DNA of 9,919 nt from Candidatus Uhrbacteria bacterium (GCA_013203725.1 JABMPK010000055.1:1-9919), one strand, 5' to 3'; positions 1 to 7,875 are shown, counted from the stretch's first letter. Numbers and translations are program-made. Notes: generated from the letters alone by a model not told the origin.

Positions 1-545
1 CTTCTCTCCGCATCGGTAGAAGTTGCTGTTTCGGGCACAAGCGACGACTCTGGTACCAGCAACTCAGCCGGTGCAACTGATGCTGGCTGACGAACTCGGC
101 GAGCGCTTGCGAAGACGTTTCTTACGCTCGCTGCTTTGATCGGCATATCGCGCTTGTCTGCAACTTCCTGAATGATCTGTTCGAGACCATTCCACAATGT
201 TCGACATTCACCACACCGGTGGTTCACGGTCTTGAGACCATCGCGCCCGCAGTCCATACAACGGCTCTCATCGACCTTGCCATCGCAACATGTCCTCATG
301 CGCTTCCACTCAAGAACAGTCTGCGATGTTTGATGTGTCTTGACTCCACACGCCGCGCAGAATCGAATGCGAATCATCTCGATATGTGCATCGTTGATGA
401 TCACGCTCATCCTGATCTGCGTGTGTGCCGCGGCTGATCGGCTCTTTGCCAAATACAACCGACCTTCGATCCACTTACGAATCCCCGCCTCTGTCCACAG
501 AACATTCCTCACCTCGGAGGAGCAGTCAGTAGTGTCATTACTCAT
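1..545 (-). CDS. Hypothetical protein with paired cysteines (zinc-ribbon-like), 5' part only
   Basis: I do not recognise the family. The frame is open from ATG at 545 to the left edge (181 complete codons, no stop), so the 3' end is outside the window. The start is well supported: TAAGGAGG at 558-551 lies 5 nt upstream and a consensus promoter lies just before it. Residues 1-60 are predicted mixed helix/strand with no cysteine except Cys8. Residues 63-114 hold Cys63-x2-Cys66, Cys86-Cys87, Cys96-x2-Cys99 and Cys111-x2-Cys114, a spacing that suggests one or two zinc-binding knuckles. The last visible residues (about 152-181) are rich in Pro, Ala, Ser and Thr and look like a disordered linker. 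No signal peptide or membrane segment is visible. Codons are more G/C-rich than in the large operon next door. Nucleic-acid binding is possible but not shown. Confidence 0.8.
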   Translation of the reverse strand, partial: MSNDTTDCSSEVRNVLWTEAGIRKWIEGRLYLAKSRSAAAHTQIRMSVIINDAHIEMIRIRFCAACGVKTHQTSQTVLEWKRMRTCCDGKVDESRCMDCGRDGLKTVNHRCGECRTLWNGLEQIIQEVADKRDMPIKAASVRNVFASARRVRQPASVAPAELLVPESSLVPETATSTDAER

Positions 546-550
546 GGCGT

Positions 551-558
551 CCTCCTTA
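551..558 (-). promoter_or_regulatory. Shine-Dalgarno of the cysteine-rich protein gene
   Basis: TAAGGAGG on the minus strand, 5 nt before ATG 545. It is a near-perfect anti-SD complement and fixes the start of a gene that is truncated by the window edge. Confidence 0.85.
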
Positions 559-573
559 GCTAGGTTCAAAGTA

Positions 574-602
574 ACGTTAGCGTCAATATGGGGTTCTGTC
601 AA
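574..602 (-). promoter_or_regulatory. Sigma-70-type promoter of the cysteine-rich protein gene
   Basis: On the minus strand, TTGACA (602-597) and TAACGT (579-574) are separated by exactly 17 nt. The -35 box is perfect and the -10 box is weaker. It begins right after the terminator of the large operon (613-635), so the left gene is probably its own transcription unit with a 5' UTR of roughly 20 nt. Confidence 0.65.
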
Positions 603-612
603 TCCAGACAAC

Positions 613-635
613 AAAAAACCACCCTATCCGGGTGG
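613..635 (-). terminator. Intrinsic terminator of the sigma/A2M/MEMO operon
   Basis: On the minus strand CCACCC pairs with GGGTGG around the 5-nt loop GGATA, followed at once by six T (618-613). It lies 8 nt after the stop codon of the MEMO-like gene. Confidence 0.85.
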
Positions 636-643
636 CTTATTGT

Positions 644-1552
644 TTAATGGAACAAAATTGTAAAGTAACTTGTTGTTGACTCTGCCTCCACACCTTCTAT
701 TACCGCGGAATTTGTATGCTGAAGCAACGTTTGTTCGTTTGCGTTCAAAGCATCCATGGCGGAAAATAGCGTGATGAGTGATGGTGGTGAATCAAGGTAG
801 TCGCTGTTCATTTGTGCGATGGTCGCCGAATCTCTGGCATCGATAGCTCGTGACGTCACAAGATCGTGCTCGTTCGCAATGTTGAGTGGCAAGTAATGCG
901 AGAAGTCTACTGAGGCGATTATCAGAGTGTTTTTGTCCGCGAGCGCTTCGCCCAGTTTCTCAGACTGGAAAATGTCGTGCTTCGAGCTTAACACTATCGG
1001 GACAACTTTCGCGTCAGGAAAATAGTGCGCAATATATGGAATCAATGTTCCAACAGAGTGTTCGTCAACAACAACGTTATTATCTTCTACCGTGTAGCCG
1101 TCTGTCACAAGCTCGGACATAAAGCTGCCGTCATGACCAACGTTTCCGTTACTCATCTTCCAATCCAATGAACTCGTGATCGCATTTCCATCTCCAACCT
1201 CCTCATGGTTCGGACCAACAATCACGATCGTGCTTGGATGCGAGCTCAAGGCAAGTTGACCGAATGCTTCCGCGATCAAGTCACTTGCCAGAGCATGATG
1301 TGGGATAATCGCACCTTTAATTTCTCCATCAACGACCTTAACATCTGTCTCTGTTCGTTCAACGGAATCATAGAACCTTCTCTCATCAAACTGTACCGGC
1401 GCAGTATTAACATCAACGGCTTCATAACCTCGTCGCGCTTCAACCGGATCTACAATCCTTCCTTGAATCTCCGACCCGAATATCCAAGCGCCACCGACCA
1501 CCACAACGCAAAGTGCAATACGGCGGACGGTGCGAATGTGATTTAACAACAT
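644..1552 (-). CDS. Membrane-anchored MEMO1 / AmmeMemoRadiSam system protein B family protein
   Basis: 302 residues. MEMO1-family proteins share the fold of class III extradiol dioxygenases. Their bacterial and archaeal members are named AmmeMemoRadiSam B, and their reaction here is unknown. Family motifs are visible: 'IIPHHA' at 82-87 (family PHAGY), 'VGPNH' at 112-116, 'DEHSVGTLIPYI' at 163-174 and 'VDFSHY' at 215-220. His85/His86 and His116 could be metal ligands, but the Cys ligand of the human protein has no counterpart, because the only Cys is in the membrane helix. Residues about 9-26 form a hydrophobic helix after Arg residues, so the domain is probably outside the membrane, which is unusual for the family. 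I chose ATG 1552, 1 nt after the A2M stop (TAATATG). An upstream in-frame extension to 1636 would overlap A2M by 28 codons and is less likely. There is no clear SD, so coupling to A2M translation is likely. Confidence 0.85.
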   Translation of the reverse strand: MLLNHIRTVRRIALCVVVVGGAWIFGSEIQGRIVDPVEARRGYEAVDVNTAPVQFDERRFYDSVERTETDVKVVDGEIKGAIIPHHALASDLIAEAFGQLALSSHPSTIVIVGPNHEEVGDGNAITSSLDWKMSNGNVGHDGSFMSELVTDGYTVEDNNVVVDEHSVGTLIPYIAHYFPDAKVVPIVLSSKHDIFQSEKLGEALADKNTLIIASVDFSHYLPLNIANEHDLVTSRAIDARDSATIAQMNSDYLDSPPSLITLFSAMDALNANEQTLLQHTNSAVIEGVEAESTTSYFTILFH

Positions 1553-1553
1553 A

Positions 1554-4500
1554 TTACTGAATAGTAACGGTGGTCCCCTCAGAAAACGCTTGCATACTCG
1601 GAATGTCCATCGACTGAATCGAGACTGGCTCTGCAACGTAGGTTCCTGGATTTGTTACACGCGCATAGTAGGTGAAGTATGGACGATTGTTCGCTCTCCA
1701 ATTAGCCCTACCACTCGTTGTGAACTTGATCCGCTGACCATCGATCTGGTACGGGTATCGAACACTCTTGCCCTTCGTGCTCAAACCTGCACGGTAAGGG
1801 CCTGTAACAATCTTCATGCCACTAGGTAACAAGTCAGTTACTTGGTACGTCCCGTCGTATGCATTTGCGTCAAACTCAAGGTTAACGCGGACCTCCACAA
1901 AGTCTCCCTCTGAGAATGTTGTAGTGCTCCGACCGTCAACAAGATAGTCACGTTTGATATCTATATATCTGCTTGACTCCTCAACTTCTGCTAACGCTAC
2001 TTCATAATAGCTCATCATGCCAACATTTCCCGATATATCAGAGAACTCTATCGACTGACGCTGCTCAGGCGTGACGCTAACTTTATGCACCTGTCCGTGA
2101 TCCAATGTCACCTTCTCCTTATTACCGTCGATCACCATGTTGAAGCTAACTTCTCCTGGAACAAGGTTTGGCAATGCCTTACTGATAAAGATGGTCTTCT
2201 CCAAACTCACCAATTGCTCTTTGGATCGCGCGCTTGATGCGTAGTTCCACAGTGAGTCCTGATACTCATCCTGCAAACCTGCAGACAAGATCGCGGCAAG
2301 CGCAGAAGCTTCTATCGTATTCTCCTTGTCATCATCTATGTTCAAACGTACATATGAATCATCGTCCTCTCCATATTCCTCAAGAATATCTAGGTACATG
2401 ATCCGCGCTAACTCACGGTCGCCGATCTCTTCCAATGCGAGCGCGATGTAAAGCCGATCGAGTACGGTTGCATCTTGTACAGTCGCCACATGTTGAATCT
2501 TGGTTAGAACAGGCTCGTTCAAACCAGCTAGACCCCACAGTGCGATAGATACCTCCTCTAAACTCGACTCGTCACTCTCAACAATCTCATAGAAGTAACC
2601 AGCCAACGCATACTCGTCTATGTGCCCTGGTGCTGCGACCGCGACCTTTGCGCTTAGCAACAAGTCAGGATCTGCGTATGGCAACAATGCAATACCGCCC
2701 TTCTGATACGCCGAGTAGTCGGAGTCGCTTAAGATGTTCTCTTCTTGGAAGTATGTCTCTCTCATCTCAGCACTCAAATCTCTTGCAAGTTTCTGATCCA
2801 CTCTGTCACCATATCTCCAACTCAACCTTCGCAGGTCATTGTAATACTGTCCTTGATTTTGATCAGAGAATACTAGAGTTGTTCTAGCAGTATCTGATCC
2901 AGCAGGCACTACGCCATCCGCAAGTCCAACATATGACTGAACACCATCCATAAGTCGTGAGTTCACAACAGACACAGGAAGCTTCACAGCATCGTCGTAA
3001 CCAACACCCTCTGCACTAACGGTAACGTTGTGCATACCTTGAGCGTTAGACAAATCCGGTAATGCTACATGCAATGGCTGGAATGCTTTTCCGGTAGTTG
3101 TCTGGTCTAGCCCGATCGTATCGGACTCAACACTAAACTCAACATTATCACCATCAGACAACGCATCTCCAAATGCTCGTACAGATATTTCTGGAATGTC
3201 GGCCGACAAATACTCCTTAGCCATCACAACATCAGCAAACAGTGGCTTGCTTACAGCGATCGCTTCAAACTCAACCCCAGCTTGAAGATCACTTGATATT
3301 GCCTGGGTTGTTACGCGCCATGACGTTATGTTGTCTGGTAGCGTAAACTCGATTCGCGCGTTTCCGCTCGCATCAGTCTGCAGGCTCTTAAAGAGCGCAG
3401 TGTCCACAAATGTCTCACGGACTCCACCTTTATCGTTGTGAACATACAAGTCGTTCGCGAGATATGTGTGGTATGTCTCAACATGGAAGTTGAAAACTTG
3501 CACCTGCTCTCTTACCCACTCAATAGACTCAATACGTACTGGTTCTCCTGCAGAGTTAATCATTACATCTCCAATCTTTGCTTCTCCGATCATCTGCCAA
3601 CCATTGTTTATAAAGACACGATGAACAGGTGTAACTTCAAGATCACCGTTCACGATCATGTACTCCGGAACAAGATGCTCGAAAGTCTCCACTACCGATG
3701 CGGGGACAAGGCGATCTGACTTTTCGCTCATTCGGGTAAGAATCATGTCGCCCGCCTTGATGTCTTCTATATTTTTTAACGAGCCGTCAGCCATCGTGAT
3801 CTTGGTACCCGGTAAGAAACAGCCACCACCTTCTGCCATACTTTCTGCAGCTTCGAGCTCTGTATACAAGTGAGTAGACTCAGTCGAAAGCTCACCACTT
3901 GGCAGAGTTACGTATAGCGCCTCAAGTGGATCAACAAGCTCGTTAGAGATTGCGTAAAACGCTTCATCCACAAGATTAACGTTTACAGACGCGCTCTTTC
4001 CACGACCATCTTTGTCTTTAACTCTAACATTAAGTACAACGTCTTCCCCTGGCTCGTAAACTTCTTTGTCTTTTTCGATCTCAATTTGCAATTCACGATC
4101 AGTAGTATCCAACTTTACTGGAGGCTCAAAGAATGACGTGAACGCTTCATGGTATCTATTTCCATCGAAGTAAACTCCTTCAACATATACATTTGGAGCA
4201 TGTCGATTTTGGAATCGGAACGAGTAGTCAGCTGACGACTCTACCGAGTATTCCTGCAACCCACGTTGTAGCTGGTAGTACAAGAATTGATCATCGCCAC
4301 CCTCTACTCGTTCGTCATTGTTAACGAACTCGAAATTCACCTGATCCCCAACAGCGTATTCAGAATCTTCGTCCCTATTCTCCAATGTGTAGAAATCTCG
4401 AACAATATCCTGTCTGTATTTGAGAGCAGAGTAATAATGTGCATCAGTAACATTCACACGTCCAGAACTATCCGTACCGCTTACCTTGATCTGGTACGAC

Positions 4501-7181
4501 TTGTTTGCCTCCGGTGAAAATGAGTACGTGAATTCTCCATTCTTATCTGTCACGCCCTGGAATTCACCAGCTGGCGTTTCTACTCTTGTGTATTTATATC
4601 TCTTGTGTGTGATTTTATTTATGAAGTCATAATACTGTCCGATTTCAATCTTATCGTAGCTGATTTCAACAATACTTCCATTAATTGGAATATTAGGCGA
4701 AAGTTCTCCATCGTAAATTCCGCGCGTGTAAACATTCGCACCATCATTAACACGATCAAGATCCACATCGTTCACAGTTGTAACTATGTTTACCTTACCA
4801 TCGTCTTGCTTCTCGGTAATAGTCTTCATGTTGATATGAGAATTGAAAACCGAGACCACAGAGTATGTGTCAATGTCTCCCAGTTCCGCTCGTTGCGGTG
4901 ACGCGTATAGTGATAGTTGCCGAGTGTTGTAGCAGTATTTTTGTTTAAGTCCGCAAGTATCATACTTTGTATCATAAGTTACACTTGCTTCACCTGCAAT
5001 ATCTGTTTCTACATTATTATCACGTATAACTTCTGGTAATCCAGATGCCGTTAATTTAATGCCAACGTCAGGCACTGGCGTTCCTTCAAAGAAGTTTGCC
5101 GAGATATCGAACGTCATATCTTCCCCCACAAAAACAGCTCGTTTTTCTGGGGTAATAGTTACGTCATACGCCGGCTTTGTATATGTTCTAACATTGATAG
5201 CTCGACTTTGAATCAAATCATCACCAACATAATACTTCGCAGTGTAATATCCGGGTGATACGCGATCAAGATTGAAAGAGCCTTCAAATACTCCATCAGT
5301 CACGCTGACCTGCTCTGTGGACAAGGCGATATCTTCACCGTACCCATTGCTGTAACCGTATCCGGTCAGCTCAACACGAATGCTATCAACGTCGCCACCC
5401 TTGCGTGGCTCTACAAACCCCCAGTACTGAACAGTATCTCCTGGAAGATACATCGCTCTGTCTGTGTAAATATGTCGCCAATAGTCGCTTGATGCTGTTG
5501 CACCCTGATTATAGTATCCATAGAAACTGAACTCACGCTCAAGCTCTATAATAACCTCGTCCTCTCCATCGCTGACTCTCACATACCTAACGAAGTATGC
5601 ATCCTTGTCTATATCTAGAAATTTATCTGTATCCAAAGTCGCTACACCGTTACGATCGACCGTCGTAGATGCATCGCGTCCAATAACAGATACGGTCGCA
5701 CCGACCACAGCCTCATCACTTTCAACGTTATGTGCCCAAACCAGCGTATCGGTCTCTGTCACCGTCGCATATACCGCCAAGTTTGTGATCTCAATGTAGG
5801 CCTGATACTTAATATCTTCAACCTCAACAGACATCAAGTAGAATCCTTTCTCTAGAGAGTCAGGCAGAACAAGATACTGACGATTGTTGTAACTATTCAA
5901 TGTGTAAGTTTGAATCTCTAAATCTGTCTTCATCACGGATGTTAAAGATGAGACATCGTACTTATGTGACTCACGCGCCCAGCTCGCCCAAATCGGTGTC
6001 TGAGACTTTACTGCCAATGCATTTGAAAATTGATCAGCGCTAGAAAACGAGTACAGTTCAACTGGGAACGTGCCTGTTTTCTGTCCATAAGAATAAATTG
6101 GTATTGCAACTGTGTCTTGTGGCGAGTACTGAATGACGTCATCAGTGAACGCAAACGCCGATCGTCTTTGCCCTCGTCGTAGTGCGTTTGGACTCGTTTC
6201 GAATTGGAACACGTAATCCTCCATCAATGTTTCGTCTGATCCCACTATCCCCAACTCCTTATCTACCGTAACTGTGTAAATTTCTCCAGCCTTGAGATCG
6301 TTTGGAACAAACACGACGGTTCTACCATGGGTCTCAAACGTTCCCTGAACATTCGGACTGATTGAAATATGATCCTTTGCATCCTGCAAATTCTCATGGC
6401 TGAACGTGATTTCTATCCCAGTATCAAGTGGCACGTTGTCTGATAAGTTACCGGGCAGTGTGTTGCGAACCTTGAAAGTATCTTTTACCTGGAACGCCCA
6501 TGAAAACTCGCGATCAAAACGGAATCCTGTTTCTGCAATAAATGATGCCGAGATTTCAATCCGGTACACCGTTCTGTCATCTAGCGGAGAGTCAGGAGTC
6601 ACACGAAATGTATGATCATCTATAACCTCGAACGCGAAATCGGCTGCTGGTGTCAGCTGAATGTTTGCTTTCAGGTCTTCAGGGTCCACAGTGTCTTTAC
6701 TTGTGATAGTAAAACTTGTGCCTGCATCGACTCCAATGGAATCGCCATTCGTAGCCTGAATACTAAAGTTGTCCTGAGCGTATGCGGAATTAACCACTAA
6801 ACGCGAAAACTGACCAAATGGACCCGGTTGTGCCGGACCACTTCCTGGCCAGTACTGAACTGTAGTTGCCACTACGGCAACAATTAAAAGACTCACAACT
6901 GCAACGCTCATGCGCTGAGGTGTGAACATCATGTAAAAAGGTATCCTTTTCTTGTTCATATCGGAATTTGTTGAGGACGCTTTCTCGGTACGCCTTGCGC
7001 GCAGGATATCCTGCTTCAATCTTGCCTGAAAATCAGCAGATGCTGGCAATTCCCGATTTGCGTGTGTTATTAGCTTGTCTCCTGCTTCTAACAACGCAGA
7101 AACTTCAGGATCATTACAATCCTGAGCCCCAATGCCCGAATTTAGAGCATTTTCAAGATTTTTAGCCTTATCTTTGGACAT
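1554..7181 (-). CDS. Giant anti-sigma-like / alpha-2-macroglobulin protein with Hint domain in the bait region
   Basis: 1,875 residues from ATG 7181, which overlaps the sigma gene by 14 bp (a TTG seven codons upstream is less likely). Order: cytoplasmic segment 1-90 with an 'LLEAGDKL...PASADFQARLKQDIL' pattern seen in sigma-linked membrane proteins; Lys/Arg residues then one helix about 91-110; SbsA/Big_5-like Ig domains about 135-345; macroglobulin domains including MG2 near 570 ('TDRAMYLPGDTV') and the bait-region domain about 960-1120 ('YEPGEDVVLNVRVKD', 'VNLVDEAFYAI'). A Hint domain spans Cys1121-Asn1249, with Thr1184-x2-His1187 and terminal His1248-Asn1249, flanked by GGG and KGG. Then the A2M core ('VRETFVDTALF', 'PDNITSWR'), a helical thioester-type domain about 1440-1680 and a C-terminal domain ending 'GTTVTIQ'. 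At the thioester position YGCxEQ reads YGDRVDQ, so no internal thioester can form. Topology predicts the A2M part outside the cell. Trapping or sensing of proteases is inferred. Confidence 0.9.
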   Translation of the reverse strand: MSKDKAKNLENALNSGIGAQDCNDPEVSALLEAGDKLITHANRELPASADFQARLKQDILRARRTEKASSTNSDMNKKRIPFYMMFTPQRMSVAVVSLLIVAVVATTVQYWPGSGPAQPGPFGQFSRLVVNSAYAQDNFSIQATNGDSIGVDAGTSFTITSKDTVDPEDLKANIQLTPAADFAFEVIDDHTFRVTPDSPLDDRTVYRIEISASFIAETGFRFDREFSWAFQVKDTFKVRNTLPGNLSDNVPLDTGIEITFSHENLQDAKDHISISPNVQGTFETHGRTVVFVPNDLKAGEIYTVTVDKELGIVGSDETLMEDYVFQFETSPNALRRGQRRSAFAFTDDVIQYSPQDTVAIPIYSYGQKTGTFPVELYSFSSADQFSNALAVKSQTPIWASWARESHKYDVSSLTSVMKTDLEIQTYTLNSYNNRQYLVLPDSLEKGFYLMSVEVEDIKYQAYIEITNLAVYATVTETDTLVWAHNVESDEAVVGATVSVIGRDASTTVDRNGVATLDTDKFLDIDKDAYFVRYVRVSDGEDEVIIELEREFSFYGYYNQGATASSDYWRHIYTDRAMYLPGDTVQYWGFVEPRKGGDVDSIRVELTGYGYSNGYGEDIALSTEQVSVTDGVFEGSFNLDRVSPGYYTAKYYVGDDLIQSRAINVRTYTKPAYDVTITPEKRAVFVGEDMTFDISANFFEGTPVPDVGIKLTASGLPEVIRDNNVETDIAGEASVTYDTKYDTCGLKQKYCYNTRQLSLYASPQRAELGDIDTYSVVSVFNSHINMKTITEKQDDGKVNIVTTVNDVDLDRVNDGANVYTRGIYDGELSPNIPINGSIVEISYDKIEIGQYYDFINKITHKRYKYTRVETPAGEFQGVTDKNGEFTYSFSPEANKSYQIKVSGTDSSGRVNVTDAHYYSALKYRQDIVRDFYTLENRDEDSEYAVGDQVNFEFVNNDERVEGGDDQFLYYQLQRGLQEYSVESSADYSFRFQNRHAPNVYVEGVYFDGNRYHEAFTSFFEPPVKLDTTDRELQIEIEKDKEVYEPGEDVVLNVRVKDKDGRGKSASVNVNLVDEAFYAISNELVDPLEALYVTLPSGELSTESTHLYTELEAAESMAEGGGCFLPGTKITMADGSLKNIEDIKAGDMILTRMSEKSDRLVPASVVETFEHLVPEYMIVNGDLEVTPVHRVFINNGWQMIGEAKIGDVMINSAGEPVRIESIEWVREQVQVFNFHVETYHTYLANDLYVHNDKGGVRETFVDTALFKSLQTDASGNARIEFTLPDNITSWRVTTQAISSDLQAGVEFEAIAVSKPLFADVVMAKEYLSADIPEISVRAFGDALSDGDNVEFSVESDTIGLDQTTTGKAFQPLHVALPDLSNAQGMHNVTVSAEGVGYDDAVKLPVSVVNSRLMDGVQSYVGLADGVVPAGSDTARTTLVFSDQNQGQYYNDLRRLSWRYGDRVDQKLARDLSAEMRETYFQEENILSDSDYSAYQKGGIALLPYADPDLLLSAKVAVAAPGHIDEYALAGYFYEIVESDESSLEEVSIALWGLAGLNEPVLTKIQHVATVQDATVLDRLYIALALEEIGDRELARIMYLDILEEYGEDDDSYVRLNIDDDKENTIEASALAAILSAGLQDEYQDSLWNYASSARSKEQLVSLEKTIFISKALPNLVPGEVSFNMVIDGNKEKVTLDHGQVHKVSVTPEQRQSIEFSDISGNVGMMSYYEVALAEVEESSRYIDIKRDYLVDGRSTTTFSEGDFVEVRVNLEFDANAYDGTYQVTDLLPSGMKIVTGPYRAGLSTKGKSVRYPYQIDGQRIKFTTSGRANWRANNRPYFTYYARVTNPGTYVAEPVSIQSMDIPSMQAFSEGTTVTIQ
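3435..3821 (-). other. Hint (intein-like autoprocessing) domain inside the A2M gene
   Basis: Residues 1121-1249 of the giant protein, 129 residues. Block A is 'CFLPGTKITMADGS' with nucleophile Cys1121. Block B is 'VTPVHRVFI' with Thr1184 and His1187. The end is 'YHTYLANDLYVHN' with His1248-Asn1249. There is no room for a homing endonuclease. The residue after Asn is Asp1250 rather than Cys, Ser or Thr, so normal protein splicing is not expected. From known Hint chemistry, N-terminal thioester formation with hydrolysis or transfer to a nucleophile, and Asn cyclisation with C-terminal cleavage, remain possible. Confidence 0.88.
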
Positions 7182-7740
7182 ATTCCTTGTATTTCTCTTC
7201 AAATTTCTTCAAAGCCCTATAAACCCTCACCCCAGCGTTACTCACCGATATTCCAAGCGTTTCTGCGATCTCGATATTAGAGAACTGGGCAAAAAACTTG
7301 AGTTGCAATACTTCCTGATCCTTCTCCGGTAACTTGCCTAGCACCTCCTCAACATTCTCACGATCCACAGAATCACTCGCATATTGCTCTGGGCTAGGAT
7401 CGGAGCTTTCTAAGTGCACCATCGGCTCAATGTCCATTTCTTGTCGCTTACCTTGTCTACGATAGTGATCAATAACTGTATTCGTTGCAATCCTATACAG
7501 CCAAGCTTGAAACGACGCGCTCCCATTTTTGTATGTATCCAGCTTAGTAAAAGCCTTTAGAAATGTGGACGAAAGTAGATCCTCCGCCGTCTGACGGTGA
7601 CCAACTCTACGTAATATGTACTTGTATATCTTAGGAAAATAAAAATCGTACAAAGCGCAAAACGCATCGTCGTCGGTTTTTGCTTGTTCCACGAGCATAT
7701 CTTCATCTTGAAGTTGTGTATTTACAATTATGTCACTCAT
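7168..7740 (-). CDS. ECF-type RNA polymerase sigma factor (sigma-70 family)
   Basis: 190 residues, the usual size for an ECF sigma factor. The sigma2 region spans about 20-96: 'FCALYDFYFPKIYKYILRRV', 'TAEDLLSSTFLKAF', and the -10-binding stretch 'FQAWLYRIATNTVIDHYRR'. A linker follows at about 97-127. The sigma4 region spans about 128-182: 'VLGKLPEKDQEVLQLKFF' followed by the helix-turn-helix 'NIEIAETLGISVSNAGVRV'. It lacks sigma1.1 and sigma3, as expected for the group. It is the first gene of the operon. Its last codons overlap the ATG of the A2M gene by 14 bp, which suggests matched synthesis of a sigma factor and its membrane regulator. The start ATG at 7740 has no strong SD; AGGGA lies rather far upstream. 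By analogy with other ECF pairs it probably activates its own operon, but I cannot identify its target promoter. Confidence 0.93.
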   Translation of the reverse strand: MSDIIVNTQLQDEDMLVEQAKTDDDAFCALYDFYFPKIYKYILRRVGHRQTAEDLLSSTFLKAFTKLDTYKNGSASFQAWLYRIATNTVIDHYRRQGKRQEMDIEPMVHLESSDPSPEQYASDSVDRENVEEVLGKLPEKDQEVLQLKFFAQFSNIEIAETLGISVSNAGVRVYRALKKFEEKYKEYVQR

Positions 7741-7782
7741 ACACTTATACGCTCATCCCTACTTTTAATTACACGGTCCAAC

Positions 7783-7792
7783 ATTTATACCA
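7783..7792 (-). promoter_or_regulatory. Possible extended -10 promoter of the sigma/A2M/MEMO operon
   Basis: On the minus strand TGGTATAAAT carries an extended -10 (TG-N-TATAAA) about 43 nt before the sigma start codon. No good -35 hexamer is seen at 16-18 nt, which is tolerable for an extended -10 promoter. The site lies back to back with the plus-strand promoter at 7841-7872. Confidence 0.4.
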
Positions 7793-7840
7793 TTGTACAT
7801 CAAAATTGAGCCCAGCACTGCAAGTGTCCACATCTTACGC

Positions 7841-7872
7841 TTGACAAAAGTAGAATATCTACGTGATATAAT
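7841..7872 (+). promoter_or_regulatory. Extended -10 promoter of the first coiled-coil gene
   Basis: TGATATAAT at 7864-7872 is a perfect extended -10 (TG-N-TATAAT). TTGACA at 7841-7846 is a perfect -35 but is 20 nt away from TATAAT, longer than ideal. Transcription would start near 7879, only a few bases before ATG 7886 and about 28 before ATG 7907. Confidence 0.6.
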
Positions 7873-7875
7873 GTG

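Noticed and set aside
340..663. Plus-strand ORFs in the first 660 bases
   Set aside because: They overlap the SD- and promoter-supported minus-strand gene and the operon terminator, and show no recognisable features.
1553..1636. 28-residue N-terminal extension of the MEMO-like protein
   Set aside because: It would overlap the A2M C-terminus by over 80 bp, whereas ATG 1552 follows the A2M stop by one base and places the membrane helix near the N-terminus.
3435..3821. A classical splicing intein with homing endonuclease in the A2M gene
   Set aside because: The domain has only 129 residues, no LAGLIDADG or HNH motif, and Asp at +1, so it is called a Hint/intein-like domain.
7182..7202. TTG start 7 codons upstream for the A2M protein
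   Set aside because: ATG 7181 is the stronger codon, gives a compact 14-bp overlap with the sigma gene and has a nearby AAGGA; the longer form has no better ribosome site.
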